A DNA stretch of 41,985 nucleotides from positions 1-41,985 of the forward strand of contig NZ_AMZN01000022.1 of NCBI RefSeq assembly GCF_000331535.1. Reading direction: 5' to 3'. The DNA is from Fulvivirga imtechensis AK7 (lineage in GTDB: Bacteria; Bacteroidota; Bacteroidia; Cytophagales; Cyclobacteriaceae). The position numbers and the translations under genes were made by a program. Each line of letters opens with the position of its first letter. Positions within the stretch are counted from its first letter, which is position 1. This document shows, piece by piece, positions 1-8,385 of the stretch. The notes under the pieces are model-generated. The model did no database searches. It was not told the origin of the DNA and was given only the letters and a program-made list of their open reading frames with translations.

Positions 1-34
1 AACAAAAAAAGTCAAGGCTGTGAGTAAATGGCTA

Positions 35-130
35 AATTTCAATGCCTGCGATGACAAATCACAAACTCACCCCGTGAAAAACGGGGCTCAAACAGTGTGA
101 TTTATAAAGGGTACGTGTGGCATTGAAATT
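35..130. repeat. Nested inverted-repeat element (three concentric stems)
   Basis: Three perfect inverted repeats lie inside each other. AATTTCAATGCC at 35-46 pairs with GGCATTGAAATT at 119-130. AAATCACA at 56-63 pairs with TGTGATTT at 96-103. CCCCGT at 70-75 pairs with ACGGGG at 81-86 around a 5-nt loop. The 96-nt segment would fold into one long interrupted hairpin in RNA or as a cruciform. No open reading frame fills 1-277, and no T-run follows either end, so it is not a simple terminator for the glycosyltransferase gene that ends at 278. It could be a miniature mobile element or a structured RNA; I recognise neither. Confidence 0.6.
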
Positions 131-277
131 CTTAACGCTATTTTCTCAAGGGCCGGGTAACTGTCATTATCCATAAAATCAACTGAAAGTTGTTGGCCTC
201 CTCAGAATAACCTTAACTAGAGATTTTTGCCCGGTTCTCTGAAGCTAGTCGAAACCAGAAGTAGCGGGCAGATTAAC

Positions 278-1462
278 TCAGTCTTTATCTGCCTTAAGTC
301 CGGCTATTACCTTATCCAGCTCTTTAAGCTGCTTTTCAGGGGTAAACTCATCTGCTAAGCCACGGGCGTTTTGTTGTGCTTTCCGCAGTACCCCCGGATC
401 TGCCAGATAAGGTTCTATCTTATTAAAAAAGGATCGTGGCTGCCCGGGAGGGTAACTGAAACCACATTTGTGCTGCTCGATGAGGGATTTGACCCATCCT
501 CCGAAGTTAATGATGATAAGCTTTCCGGCAGCCAGGCCATCAAATAGTTTATTGGGACTACCGGAAGATAGAACAGGCACATGTTTAAAAGAGACAAAAA
601 TGGCATCCGCAATATTCATCAACTCGTTTACACCCAGCTTGTCCATAAAGGAGTAAAACGAAATATTTTTTAATGCGCGTACTTCAGCTTCCTGGCGGAC
701 TGCATCCCAACGAGCACCCTCTCCGGCTACAATAAAGTGTAAGTGATGTTCCTTATCCAATGCAGCGATATCTAACAGGTATTCCAGGTGATTGGCAAGG
801 CCGACTGTGCCGGCATAAACAATGACAAAGCGGTTTTGAACACCAAACTTCTCTTGCAGACCGGAATTTTTTTGTTCAAGAGAAAAAAGGCGGGTATCTG
901 CCATATTGGTGATCACTGCGACTTCACGACCGGGTATTTTCTTTTCTATGGCCCGTTTGATATCAGGAGACAATGCTATCAATGCGCTGGCGTTTTCATA
1001 ACTTATTTTTTCAAGCTTGTATGCCAGCTTTTTGAGGAGCTTGTTCCTGAGCACACCAAGAGCGATGGGTGCATCCGGCCAAAGGTCGCCCACCTCAAAA
1101 ACGTAGGGAATGCCCCGCCTTTTTTTTGCATACAAGGCAATTAGCCCTGTGGTCAGCGGAGTGGTGATCACATAGTTGAGGTCAGGCCTTGGGAGCTTGT
1201 TGAACAGTGAAAGGGACATTCTCACAAACCTGTAAAAAGCATGTATACGGCTTAGAAAGCTGAGATGGTTAGTATAATATACCGGCAGGTAGTGAACATG
1301 GAAGCCTTTGATCTGCTTTTTCCTGTAGTGCTTCTCATTATAAGCGGTGATCACTTCCACTTCATGACCTCTTGCTGCAAGCCACTCAGCTATATAAAAT
1401 GATCTTATGGCTCCACCCTCCTCAGGAGTTTTGAAATACTGATGAATAATAAAGATCCTCAT
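278..1462 (-). CDS. GT4-family glycosyltransferase (WbuB-like)
   Basis: A 394-residue GT-B fold glycosyltransferase that probably transfers a sugar from a nucleotide donor during cell-surface polysaccharide synthesis, at the cytoplasmic face of the membrane. The N-terminal acceptor domain starts with a Rossmann strand (MRIFIIHQYF) and the GGAIRSFYIAEWLAARGHEV helix. The segment VFEVGDLWPDAP near residue 122 is typical of WbuB-type enzymes. The donor domain begins around residue 212 (FVIVYAGTVGLANHLEYLLD) and carries GSPNKLFDGLAAGK near residue 302. There the family's usual LFE has an aspartate (LFD), so the EX7E-type site is conservatively altered. It ends a minus-strand run with nth 6 nt upstream. 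Donor and acceptor cannot be told from sequence. Confidence 0.85.
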   Translation of the reverse strand: MRIFIIHQYFKTPEEGGAIRSFYIAEWLAARGHEVEVITAYNEKHYRKKQIKGFHVHYLPVYYTNHLSFLSRIHAFYRFVRMSLSLFNKLPRPDLNYVITTPLTTGLIALYAKKRRGIPYVFEVGDLWPDAPIALGVLRNKLLKKLAYKLEKISYENASALIALSPDIKRAIEKKIPGREVAVITNMADTRLFSLEQKNSGLQEKFGVQNRFVIVYAGTVGLANHLEYLLDIAALDKEHHLHFIVAGEGARWDAVRQEAEVRALKNISFYSFMDKLGVNELMNIADAIFVSFKHVPVLSSGSPNKLFDGLAAGKLIIINFGGWVKSLIEQHKCGFSYPPGQPRSFFNKIEPYLADPGVLRKAQQNARGLADEFTPEKQLKELDKVIAGLKADKD

Positions 1463-1468
1463 AAGCCG

Positions 1469-2113
1469 CTAGAGATAGTTCTTCTCAAAATAACGGCAGA
1501 AGGAGGTGATTTTACAATCTTCGCATTTTGGTTTTCTGGCTAAACACACATAGCGACCATGAAGGATCAACCAGTGATGGGCTTTGGCGACATGCTGCTC
1601 GGGAATATTCTGTAAAAGCTGCTTTTCAACCTCAAGAGGAGTCTTTGCGTTTTGGTTGACCAGTCCGAGACGCTTTGATACTCTGAACACATGTGTGTCG
1701 ACTGCCAAAGTGGGTTGATCATAGACAACAGAGGCTATAACATTGGCTGTTTTGCGGCCTACCCCCGGAAGCTTCTGAAGTTCCTTTACATCAGAGGGCA
1801 CTTCTGAACCAAAATCTTCCACCAGCATTTTTGCCATGCCAATGAGGTGCCTGGTTTTGTTATTGGGATACGATACCGACCTGATATAAGGGAATACCTC
1901 ATCAAAATGTGCTGCGGCCAGGTGCTGCGGTGTGGGAAAATCTCTGAAAAGAGCAGGAGTAACCTGGTTGATGCGCTTGTCGGTACATTGAGCGCTCAAG
2001 ATCACCGCTATAAGTAATTCAAACGAATTGCCATAGTTGAGTTCAGTCTCCGCCTCCGGCTGATGAGCCGTAAAATATTCTATAAATTTCTGAAATCTTT
2101 CTTTTCTCTGCAT
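1469..2113 (-). CDS. nth: Endonuclease III (DNA glycosylase/AP lyase)
   Basis: Base-excision repair enzyme that removes oxidised pyrimidines and nicks the abasic site by beta-elimination. At 214 residues it has the usual length. The helix-hairpin-helix LPGVGRKTANVIASVVY lies at 115-131 and contains the catalytic Lys121. Catalytic Asp139 is in AVDTHVFR. The C-terminal [4Fe-4S] cluster loop has Cys190-x6-Cys197-x2-Cys200-x5-Cys206, so every key residue is present. It lies between the small gene at 2117-2353 and the glycosyltransferase with gaps of 3 and 6 nt, so the minus-strand genes from the sigma factor downward are probably co-transcribed. Confidence 0.96.
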   Translation of the reverse strand: MQRKERFQKFIEYFTAHQPEAETELNYGNSFELLIAVILSAQCTDKRINQVTPALFRDFPTPQHLAAAHFDEVFPYIRSVSYPNNKTRHLIGMAKMLVEDFGSEVPSDVKELQKLPGVGRKTANVIASVVYDQPTLAVDTHVFRVSKRLGLVNQNAKTPLEVEKQLLQNIPEQHVAKAHHWLILHGRYVCLARKPKCEDCKITSFCRYFEKNYL

Positions 2114-2116
2114 TCC

Positions 2117-2353
2117 TTATTTTCTGGAAAGCAAATTTAAAGATTTTGAATAATTTAGAATGTTTTGCGTCACCTTATCAGAAGGTGTTTTCATACTTTC
2201 ATCCAGTTGCGTTTTCACGGCAACGATTTCTTTGTACAGGTCCTGAAGTTCTGAGTCACAGATAATCGCTTGCATGATTTCTTCATGCTCACTGCCGGAC
2301 GTTTCTTCGTAAACATACCTGATTACATCATCTTGGGTAAATGTTTTGATCAT
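2117..2353 (-). CDS. Small protein overlapping the ECF sigma gene; possible sigma regulator
   Basis: A 78-residue soluble acidic protein with no membrane segment and no HxxxCxxC zinc motif. I prefer the ATG at 2353; a TTG lies 6 nt upstream. Its 5' end overlaps the 3' end of the ECF sigma gene by 26 nt, an arrangement that implies translational coupling. The N-terminal TQDDVIRYVYEETS and the central helices resemble the helical start of anti-sigma domains, and its place directly after a sigma gene fits a modulator. That role is inferred from position only. The C-terminus (NILNYSKSLNLLSRK) is basic. Confidence 0.72.
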   Translation of the reverse strand: MIKTFTQDDVIRYVYEETSGSEHEEIMQAIICDSELQDLYKEIVAVKTQLDESMKTPSDKVTQNILNYSKSLNLLSRK

Positions 2354-2927
2354 AGGCAATATTGTATTGTTTCATTTTCTTCCTCAGATTAATGAGGGCA
2401 TATCGCATTCTTCCCAAAGCAGTATTAATGCTTACTCCTGTACTTTCGGCTATTTCCTGAAAGCTCATATCCATGTAATGCCTCATTATTAATACCTCTT
2501 TCTGGGCTTCAGGTAACTCCTGTATAAGGTCCCTTAGCTTAGAATGGGTATCTTGTTTTATCTGAAAGGACTCAACAGAATCCTCAGCAAATTCCAATGT
2601 GTTAAAAACTTTACTTCCATCTTCAAGAACCACAGTCGGATATCGCTTATCCTTTCTGAAATAATCAATAGACAGGTTGTGCGCTATCCTGGTAATCCAG
2701 GGTAAGAACTTACCTTCTTCGTTGTATCTGCCTCCTTTGATCGTGTTAATCGCCTTTACAAAAGTCTCCTGTAAGAGATCTTCTGCCACATAATTATCCT
2801 TTACGATAAGGTAGATGGTTGTGTAAATACGTGCTTTGTGACGGTTTAGCAACTGTTCAAAAGCCTCTTCGTTACCTTTTATGTAAAGTGATACCAACTT
2901 ACTATCACTGATCTTGTACTTCTCCAT
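2328..2927 (-). CDS. ECF RNA polymerase sigma factor (sigma-70 family, RpoE-like)
   Basis: A 199-residue group IV sigma factor. Region 2 spans about residues 25-95, with the core-binding and -10 recognition segments (YVAEDLLQETFVKAI, FLPWITRIAHNLSIDYFRK). Region 4 spans about 130-185, with a helix-turn-helix (MSFQEIAESTGVSINTALGRMRYAL). Regions 1 and 3 are absent, as expected for the class. It overlaps the next gene (2117-2353), a possible partner. A good Bacteroidota-type promoter lies about 80 nt upstream of the start (3014-3047). No classical membrane anti-sigma factor is adjacent, so its signal is unknown. Confidence 0.93.
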   Translation of the reverse strand: MEKYKISDSKLVSLYIKGNEEAFEQLLNRHKARIYTTIYLIVKDNYVAEDLLQETFVKAINTIKGGRYNEEGKFLPWITRIAHNLSIDYFRKDKRYPTVVLEDGSKVFNTLEFAEDSVESFQIKQDTHSKLRDLIQELPEAQKEVLIMRHYMDMSFQEIAESTGVSINTALGRMRYALINLRKKMKQYNIAYDQNIYPR

Positions 2928-3013
2928 TAAGTTATTACAATTTAGTTAACGTAGAGGTCTATATCATATTGTTGCTCGGGGGTTAAAAGTTGGTGTTATT
3001 TTTTCACAGAACT

Positions 3014-3047
3014 CAAATGTATAAAATTACTCAAATAACATGCAAAA
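3014..3047 (-). promoter_or_regulatory. Bacteroidota-type housekeeping promoter for the ECF sigma gene
   Basis: On the minus strand TTTTG (3047-3043) is followed after 21 nt by TACATTTG (3021-3014). This matches the Bacteroidota consensus of a -33 TTG box and a -7 TAnnTTTG box at about 19-21 nt spacing. A start near 3009 would give an untranslated leader of about 80 nt before the ATG at 2927. The surrounding DNA is very AT-rich. Confidence 0.5.
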
Positions 3048-3212
3048 TTTTTCTGCAATAATTTTTTATACTGTGGAAATCCCTCATCAACTGTTAATTT
3101 TTTGAAAATCAATAAATTTTTCAGAATAATATTTTAGGTGATGTCAAATCTTTTATTACTTTTCCAGTCTGATTTGAAACAGAAAAAAACAAAGAGTGTT
3201 AACATACTCAGG

Positions 3213-3509
3213 ATGGAAAAGAAAAGAGTAATTAAAAGTTTAGACAACCTGGATCCTGCTTTGAAAAATCAACTGAAGAAGAAGTATCCGGATGGTTTTG
3301 AGAGTAATCTGATGCGATTGACCAATGCTAAAAATGAGCCATTCTTCGTTGTTCCATTGGAAACAGAAGATACCATGTACCTGGTCAAGATCGCAGTTAC
3401 CAGAAACAGTGAGGGTGAATACGATCTGGATGTGGATGATAATGAGAGCGTGGATGATGATGAAGACATTGATGTAGGGGATGATTACGATCCTGATTTT
3501 GAAGGGTAG
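3213..3509 (+). CDS. Small conserved-type protein with an acidic C-terminal tail
   Basis: A 98-residue protein of unknown function. An upstream in-frame start at 3138 exists, but those extra 25 residues are Lys/Leu-rich and the [17 protein letters not shown] start at 3213 looks natural. Residues 1-25 are basic and helical ([14 protein letters not shown]). The middle ([20 protein letters not shown]) looks like two beta strands. The last 35 residues are almost entirely Asp/Glu/Ser/Gly. Such tails occur on proteins that contact RNA polymerase or nucleic-acid-binding partners, but that is only an analogy. The gene lies 57 nt before uvrA in the same direction. Confidence 0.75.
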   Translation: MEKKRVIKSLDNLDPALKNQLKKKYPDGFESNLMRLTNAKNEPFFVVPLETEDTMYLVKIAVTRNSEGEYDLDVDDNESVDDDEDIDVGDDYDPDFEG

Positions 3510-3549
3510 TAATTATCTTCAGAACATTCTAAATCTCTCATTTGTGTAG

Positions 3550-3557
3550 TATCTTTG
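3550..3557 (+). promoter_or_regulatory. -7 box (TAnnTTTG) immediately before uvrA
   Basis: TATCTTTG is an exact match to the Bacteroidota -7 consensus and ends 9 nt before the ATG at 3567. A start a few bases past the box would leave a leader of about 5 nt or none, so uvrA may be translated from a nearly leaderless mRNA. No convincing -33 TTG lies at the expected distance, which lowers confidence. Confidence 0.4.
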
Positions 3558-3566
3558 CAGGTCCAT

Positions 3567-6383
3567 ATGCAAGATACTACCACCAACCCTGAAAAAATTC
3601 TCGATACTCTTGACCCTAAGGAGCACATCATCATTAAGCGGGCCCGGGTCAATAATCTAAAAAATTTAAGCGTTGCCATACCCAGAAACAAGCTGGTAGT
3701 GATCACCGGTTTGTCAGGCTCCGGAAAATCTTCTTTAGCTTTCGATACCCTTTTTGCCGAGGGGCAGCGCATGTATGTTGAAAGCCTCAGCTCATATGCC
3801 CGCCAGTTTTTAGGCCGGATGGAAAAGCCGGAGGTAGACTACATACGTGGTGTCTCTCCGGCCATAGCTATTGAGCAAAAGGTAAATACAAGAAACCCCC
3901 GGTCAACGGTCGGTACTACTACCGAAATATATGACTACCTGAAATTGCTTTATGCCAGGATTGGTGTTACATACTCGCCCATTAGCGGGCAAAGGGTGTC
4001 AAAGAACTCTGTTTCTGATGTTGTAAAATATATCAATAGTCATGAGCAAGGCGTCAAAGTAATGGTATCCTGTCCGCTTAAGCTGCATAAGGAACGCTCT
4101 ATGGAGCAAGAGCTTAACATTCTGTTGAGCAAGGGCTACACCAGGGTGTTAAACAATGGCGAGGTTGCCTTCATTGAAGATCTGTTGGAGAACCTGGCGC
4201 AGTTGGGTAAAAAGCCGGAGTTGGAGATCCTGATAGACCGCGCTGTGATCAACCCTGATGATGAAGATACGCAATTCCGCCTGGCGGACTCCGTGCAGAC
4301 AGCATACTTTGAAGGTATAGGCGACTGCTACGTTTACATTGTTGATAAAGGCAAAAAAGAGTTTTCAGACCGCTTCGAGGCAGATGGCATGCGTTTTCAT
4401 GAGCCTAATGTTAATTTTTTCAGCTTCAACAACCCTTATGGCGCCTGCAGAACATGCGAGGGCTTTGGAAAGGTACTGGGCATTGATCCCGACCTGGTGA
4501 TCCCCGATAAAAGCTTGTCGGTCTACGAAGGTGCAGTGGCTCCCTGGCGAAGCGAAACGATGAAAAAGTGGGTTGAGCCTTTGCTAAAGAACGGAATACG
4601 TTTCGACTTTCCGATCCATCGGCCATACAATGAGCTTACGGAGCAGGAAAAGGAACTGCTGTGGACGGGCAATGATTACTTCAAAGGACTGCATAAGTTC
4701 TTTAAGCATTTGGAATCCAAAACTCATAAGATACAATATAGAGTACTGCTGTCCAGATATAGGGGCCGCACTACCTGCCCTGACTGCCGGGGTACCCGCC
4801 TGCGTAAGGATGCTTCTTATGTGAAGATCAATGAAAGATCCATAACAGACCTTGTGCTGATGCCGATCACTCGGGTAATAGAATTTTTTGACGGACTGAA
4901 ACTTTCCGAGCACGACCAGGCTATTGCGAGAAGGCTGCTGAAGGAGATTAATAACCGGCTTTCTTACATCGACCGAGTCGGGTTAGGATACCTCACCCTT
5001 AACAGGATGACTGCCACCCTGTCCGGGGGTGAGTTTCAGCGCATCAAGCTGGCGACCTCCCTTGGCAGTGCATTGGTGGGTTCGATGTATATACTTGACG
5101 AGCCGAGCATCGGCCTGCATCCGCGAGATACCAAAAAGCTTGTCGGGGTGCTTAAATCTCTAAGGGATATGGGTAACACCGTGATAGTGGTGGAGCACGA
5201 GGAAGAAGTGATGCGGGCGGCCGACCAGATCATCGACATAGGACCGGATGCCGGTATTTATGGAGGAAAGTTAGTTTTCCAGGGCAACCTGTCGGACCTG
5301 AACGGTTCGGATTCTTATACGGCAAAATATCTTTTGGGTAAAGAGCAAATATATGTTCCTACTCAGAGGAGATCGTGGAAAGATTATATCAAAATATCAG
5401 GGGCGATAGAAAACAACCTCAAAAATATTGAGGTAAAATTCCCACTTGAGGCGCTTACGGTCATTACCGGGGTGAGTGGCTCCGGTAAATCTACGCTGGT
5501 GAAGAAGATCCTTTACCCCGCGGTGGGGAAAATACTGGGCACAGTATCAGAGGCTACGGGGAAGTTTGATAAGATGGAAGGCGACTATGAAAAGATCACA
5601 CAAATCGAATTTGTTGATCAAAACCCTATCGGCAAGTCGTCCAGGTCGAACCCGGTTACTTATGTAAAAGCCTATGATGCTATCCGGCAGCTTTTTTCAG
5701 ACCAGCCATTAGCCAGGCAAAGGGGCTACAAGCCTTCACACTTCTCCTTCAATGTAGAAGGTGGCCGCTGCGAGACGTGTCAGGGTGAAGGTGTGGTAAA
5801 GATAGAAATGCAGTTTATGGCCGATATTTTCCTGACATGTGAAAGTTGTAAAGGCAAACGGTTTAAGCAGGAGATATTGGATATCGAATACGAAGGCAAA
5901 AATATAGCCGATGTGCTGGCGCTCACGGTTGAGGAAAGCCTTGAATTTTTTGCAGATAAAAACCCTATCCTCAACAAGCTACAGCCGCTGTTCGATGTGG
6001 GGTTGGGTTATATCGGTCTTGGTCAGTCGTCCAATTCCCTCAGTGGTGGCGAGGCGCAGCGGGTAAAGCTGGCGTCTTTCCTGGGAAAGAACTCTCGTGA
6101 CAGCAGAGATCACATCCTGTTCATTTTCGATGAACCGACAACAGGCTTGCATTTTCACGACATCACCAAACTGCTGTACTCCATACAAGCACTGGTAGAC
6201 CAGGGACACAGCGTCATTATCATAGAGCATAACATGGAAGTGATCAAATCCGCTGACTGGATCATTGACCTGGGCCCGGAAGGTGGTGAGGGTGGTGGAA
6301 AGGTCTGCTTTGCCGGTGTACCAGAGGACATGGCGAAGTTGAAGGACAATTATACCGCTGAATTTTTGAGGGAGAAGTTGTAA
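3567..6383 (+). CDS. uvrA: Excinuclease ABC subunit A
   Basis: Damage-recognition ATPase of nucleotide excision repair, working with UvrB and UvrC. It has 938 residues from the ATG at 3567; a TTG 12 nt upstream is in frame but overlaps the promoter box. Walker A motifs are GLSGSGKSS at 48-56 and GVSGSGKST in the second half. ABC signatures are [12 protein letters not shown] and [12 protein letters not shown]. The second zinc module is intact (CETC ... CESC within the GGRCETC region). The first is reduced: C294/C297 (GACRTC) are present, but the upstream CPxC pair is replaced by EADGMR at 271-276. I recall this as a trait of Bacteroidota UvrA proteins. Neither uvrB nor uvrC is in the window. 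Confidence 0.97.
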   Translation: MQDTTTNPEKILDTLDPKEHIIIKRARVNNLKNLSVAIPRNKLVVITGLSGSGKSSLAFDTLFAEGQRMYVESLSSYARQFLGRMEKPEVDYIRGVSPAIAIEQKVNTRNPRSTVGTTTEIYDYLKLLYARIGVTYSPISGQRVSKNSVSDVVKYINSHEQGVKVMVSCPLKLHKERSMEQELNILLSKGYTRVLNNGEVAFIEDLLENLAQLGKKPELEILIDRAVINPDDEDTQFRLADSVQTAYFEGIGDCYVYIVDKGKKEFSDRFEADGMRFHEPNVNFFSFNNPYGACRTCEGFGKVLGIDPDLVIPDKSLSVYEGAVAPWRSETMKKWVEPLLKNGIRFDFPIHRPYNELTEQEKELLWTGNDYFKGLHKFFKHLESKTHKIQYRVLLSRYRGRTTCPDCRGTRLRKDASYVKINERSITDLVLMPITRVIEFFDGLKLSEHDQAIARRLLKEINNRLSYIDRVGLGYLTLNRMTATLSGGEFQRIKLATSLGSALVGSMYILDEPSIGLHPRDTKKLVGVLKSLRDMGNTVIVVEHEEEVMRAADQIIDIGPDAGIYGGKLVFQGNLSDLNGSDSYTAKYLLGKEQIYVPTQRRSWKDYIKISGAIENNLKNIEVKFPLEALTVITGVSGSGKSTLVKKILYPAVGKILGTVSEATGKFDKMEGDYEKITQIEFVDQNPIGKSSRSNPVTYVKAYDAIRQLFSDQPLARQRGYKPSHFSFNVEGGRCETCQGEGVVKIEMQFMADIFLTCESCKGKRFKQEILDIEYEGKNIADVLALTVEESLEFFADKNPILNKLQPLFDVGLGYIGLGQSSNSLSGGEAQRVKLASFLGKNSRDSRDHILFIFDEPTTGLHFHDITKLLYSIQALVDQGHSVIIIEHNMEVIKSADWIIDLGPEGGEGGGKVCFAGVPEDMAKLKDNYTAEFLREKL

Positions 6384-6569
6384 GGGTAAAAGTCTATGCG
6401 TGTCGCGTGTGCTTTCCCTCAAGGAGGATGCGTTTGCAACGTGTCTACTGATATATGAGTTCAACAATCCTGCCGGTAGGTTTGCTGATTTTAAGTAGGG
6501 CTTTGAGTGCAATTCGCGCTCGAAAGGGCGTAATAAAGATTTTAACAAGCTCCCATGTGAGAACAATCA

Positions 6570-6776
6570 TTATGATAGTTTAATATGGTAGTTGGGATTG
6601 GGAATAAAGGGCTCAGCTATTACCCCTTGTGAATCAACTTTCCAACATCCTACTATATATTCTGGCGGGACTTCTTCCTTATCAGTATATGCTTCATCAA
6701 TGACATAAACATATCCATTGGGATATTTAATTGCTTCTTCTTGAGCTTCTTTGGTTGGGGTTTTATATTGGCTCAT
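6570..6776 (-). CDS. Small protein of unknown function (NGYVYVIDE...PNPNY type)
   Basis: A 68-residue soluble protein, unrecognised by name. It has the aromatic/acidic pattern YPNGYVYVIDEAYTDKEEVP, then IVGCWKVD and a C-terminal IPNPNY. Similar short proteins appear in accessory regions of Bacteroidota, as far as I recall, without an assigned function. Its start overlaps the 3' end of the 6763-7116 gene by 14 nt, so the pair is probably translated together. An immunity-type role is conceivable from the locus but has no direct support. Confidence 0.62.
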   Translation of the reverse strand: MSQYKTPTKEAQEEAIKYPNGYVYVIDEAYTDKEEVPPEYIVGCWKVDSQGVIAEPFIPNPNYHIKLS

Positions 6777-7116
6777 CTTTTTTCTGTTTTATATTGGCTT
6801 TATAAGCTTCTAGGCAATCCTCAAAAATTGGATAGAGGATTTGTATTTGCCTTTCAATGTTCTTGCTTGAAGCTTTAAAATACTCTTTTCGGGTCAACTT
6901 TTTTTGGACTTCCTTTATGGAGCACTCGCAGTATTCTTTCGTTAAATCGGGATAATCTTCAGTCATTTTTCCAGCATTTTTCAAACATTTTTGAACAAGC
7001 ACCTTAAAATCTCCTCTTTTCCAGTTCTTCTTTTTTTTATCCTCTGATAAGTTGGAATATAAGCTATAACCGGAAATTATTACTATACTGATGATTATCC
7101 AATGTTTATTCTTCAT
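6763..7116 (-). CDS. Small membrane-anchored or secreted protein with clustered cysteines
   Basis: A 117-residue protein. Residues 4-22 (KHWIIISIVIISGYSLYSN) form a signal anchor or uncleaved signal peptide. The remainder is Lys-rich and helical, with four cysteines: one in VQKCLKNAG, a YCECS pair and EDCLEAY. The arrangement suggests a helical periplasmic domain with paired disulfides. Such C...CxC...C helical modules recur in small Bacteroidota envelope proteins, but I do not recognise a named family. It is first in a two-gene minus-strand unit with 6570-6776 and is divergent from the HExxH gene. Confidence 0.65.
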   Translation of the reverse strand: MKNKHWIIISIVIISGYSLYSNLSEDKKKKNWKRGDFKVLVQKCLKNAGKMTEDYPDLTKEYCECSIKEVQKKLTRKEYFKASSKNIERQIQILYPIFEDCLEAYKANIKQKKDEPI

Positions 7117-7190
7117 AACTGGGATTTACCTTTGTTGTCCATTTTTTGATACTCATGATGCGTTCCGGCAAATGCCTTTCAGGTTTTTAT

Positions 7191-7198
7191 TAGCTTTG
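7191..7198 (+). promoter_or_regulatory. Possible -7 box for the HExxH gene
   Basis: TAGCTTTG matches the TAnnTTTG consensus exactly. It lies about 100 nt upstream of the ATG at 7298, in the divergent intergenic region. No -33 TTG was found at 19-21 nt, so this is a weak call. Confidence 0.28.
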
Positions 7199-7297
7199 GA
7201 TGCACCAAACTATTAATTTTAAGGTTTGATGCCAACATATTGAAAAAGATGTTTGGAGTTAAAAAGCACCTTAAAAAGGTATGATTATAGCATATAT

Positions 7298-8128
7298 ATG
7301 GTTTGGAAGTTTTGGTCTGGTAAAATAAAATGTCCGATTACTGATGATGACCGGGAGTGGCTTGAGGGCTGCTTGCTATGGTATGAGCAGGAGTTGGGGA
7401 GAGACTTTATCCTTCACAGAAGAACCTTCACCAGAACTACTGGTTTCTCCTGATCATACTCAAAGCCGGACTTTATCCTTCACAGAAGAACCTTCACCCC
7501 CACCAAAGTGGATTTTAACTGGCATTTTAAAGGAGGAGAAGATGATGCTCATCATGTTTTAAGACAGGTGTGTCAGGTGATGGGTGTAGATGCTAACAGG
7601 TTACATCTTGTCTTTTATTCAGAGCCTGGACAAATAGAATTTTCAGAAGGCTTAATTAGTCAGCAAGGTCACTATTTATCCACAGCGGGAAAGTATGTAG
7701 AGTTTGAGAATGGCCTTATCGAAATTATGATTGAAGAGAAACAACTAAAAAATCCGACATCACTAATAGCAACCATTGCTCATGAACTGATGCACGTCAG
7801 GCTTTTAGGTGACCGAATGATTGAAGAAAATGATGAATATTTAACAGATTTAGGGGCATTGGTATATGGTTTTGGTGTTTTTGTTGCTAATGCAGCCGTA
7901 GTAAAAATGAATACATGGTCAGGAATAAGTCACACAGGCTGGCAAGTATCCGGTGGTGCCGGTTATCTTCATTACAAAGTTCAGGCATTTGCATTAGCTC
8001 TTTTGGCAAATTATAAAGGAGAACAAGAGCCCGAATGGATAGACTTTCTGGAGGAAGATGTAAAGAAGACTTATAGGCAAAGTAGAAAATATATCGAGGT
8101 TAATTTTGAATCTATACGGTTTAAATAG
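7298..8128 (+). pseudogene. HExxH zinc-metalloprotein gene interrupted by an in-frame stop
   Basis: Two ORFs in one frame make a single gene. Part one begins at ATG 7298 (a TTG at 7253 is an alternative) and encodes CPITDDDREWLEGCLLWYEQ before a TGA at 7451-7453. The frame reopens at once and runs to 8128. The second part holds AHELMHVRLL, an HExxH zinc site (His92, Glu93, His96 counted from the GTG at 7508), followed by DEYLTD, which could give a third ligand, and a hydrophobic helix (LVYGFGVFVANAA). The only lesion is a 66-bp segment bounded by 30-bp direct repeats. Without it the ORF would be 254 codons. The 206-residue C-terminal piece could be expressed from GTG 7508. Function unknown; metallopeptidase-like. 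Confidence 0.75.
7403..7498 (+). repeat. 30-bp direct repeats flanking a 36-bp spacer inside the HExxH gene
   Basis: The 30 bases at 7403-7432 recur without mismatch at 7469-7498, an offset of 66 nt (22 codons), so the reading frame is kept. The spacer 7433-7468 carries the TGA stop. Both copies are read in the same frame as DFILHRRTFT. Loss of one copy plus the spacer would restore an uninterrupted gene. The spacer bears only a faint likeness to the sequence after copy two, so this is either a decayed tandem duplication or an insertion. Confidence 0.9.
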
Positions 8129-8183
8129 ATTTCTTCCCAAACCTACTGAGGGCGGAAGCTAATTCCTGTACACGGAGAGGCAC

Positions 8184-8216
8184 GCGTTGCGCTTCGCTAA
8201 ACGCGCGCCAGCGAAG
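8184..8216. repeat. GC-rich intergenic hairpin
   Basis: CTTCGCT at 8192-8198 pairs perfectly with AGCGAAG at 8210-8216, and CGCGTT/AACGCG can form a competing stem within the same stretch. The 8129-8385 gap holds no gene, and its GC-rich centre contrasts with its flanks. It may be a remnant of a dispersed repeat. The following base run does not fit a terminator. Confidence 0.4.
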
Positions 8217-8385
8217 TTGTTGGAAATGGAGTCGCAGGGCATACGTTACAAACGCGCCCGAATGAGAAAAGCCTATCCTTTTCCTCGGAGTCGGGAATAT
8301 TTCAAGGTACCAATCTCATCCCAAAATAAATTTATAAACACATTGAAATAGAGAAACTTTCAAACCAATCTCCTGTTAAAAAATC

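Noticed and set aside
217-277. TGCCCG/CGGGCA pair as terminator of the glycosyltransferase gene
   Set aside because: Long loop with mispairing, and the base run after the stem on the minus strand is A-rich, not T-rich.
788-1144. 118-codon plus-strand ORF
   Set aside because: Antisense to the glycosyltransferase gene; composition and motifs are those of a shadow.
5979-6566. 195-codon minus-strand ORF over the end of uvrA
   Set aside because: Mostly antisense to uvrA, and its remaining part covers a gap with no protein-like pattern.
7403-7498. Two 30-bp repeats with a 36-bp spacer resembling a minimal CRISPR
   Set aside because: Only two copies, inside a coding frame, with no cas genes and no repeat palindrome; better explained as a gene-internal duplication.
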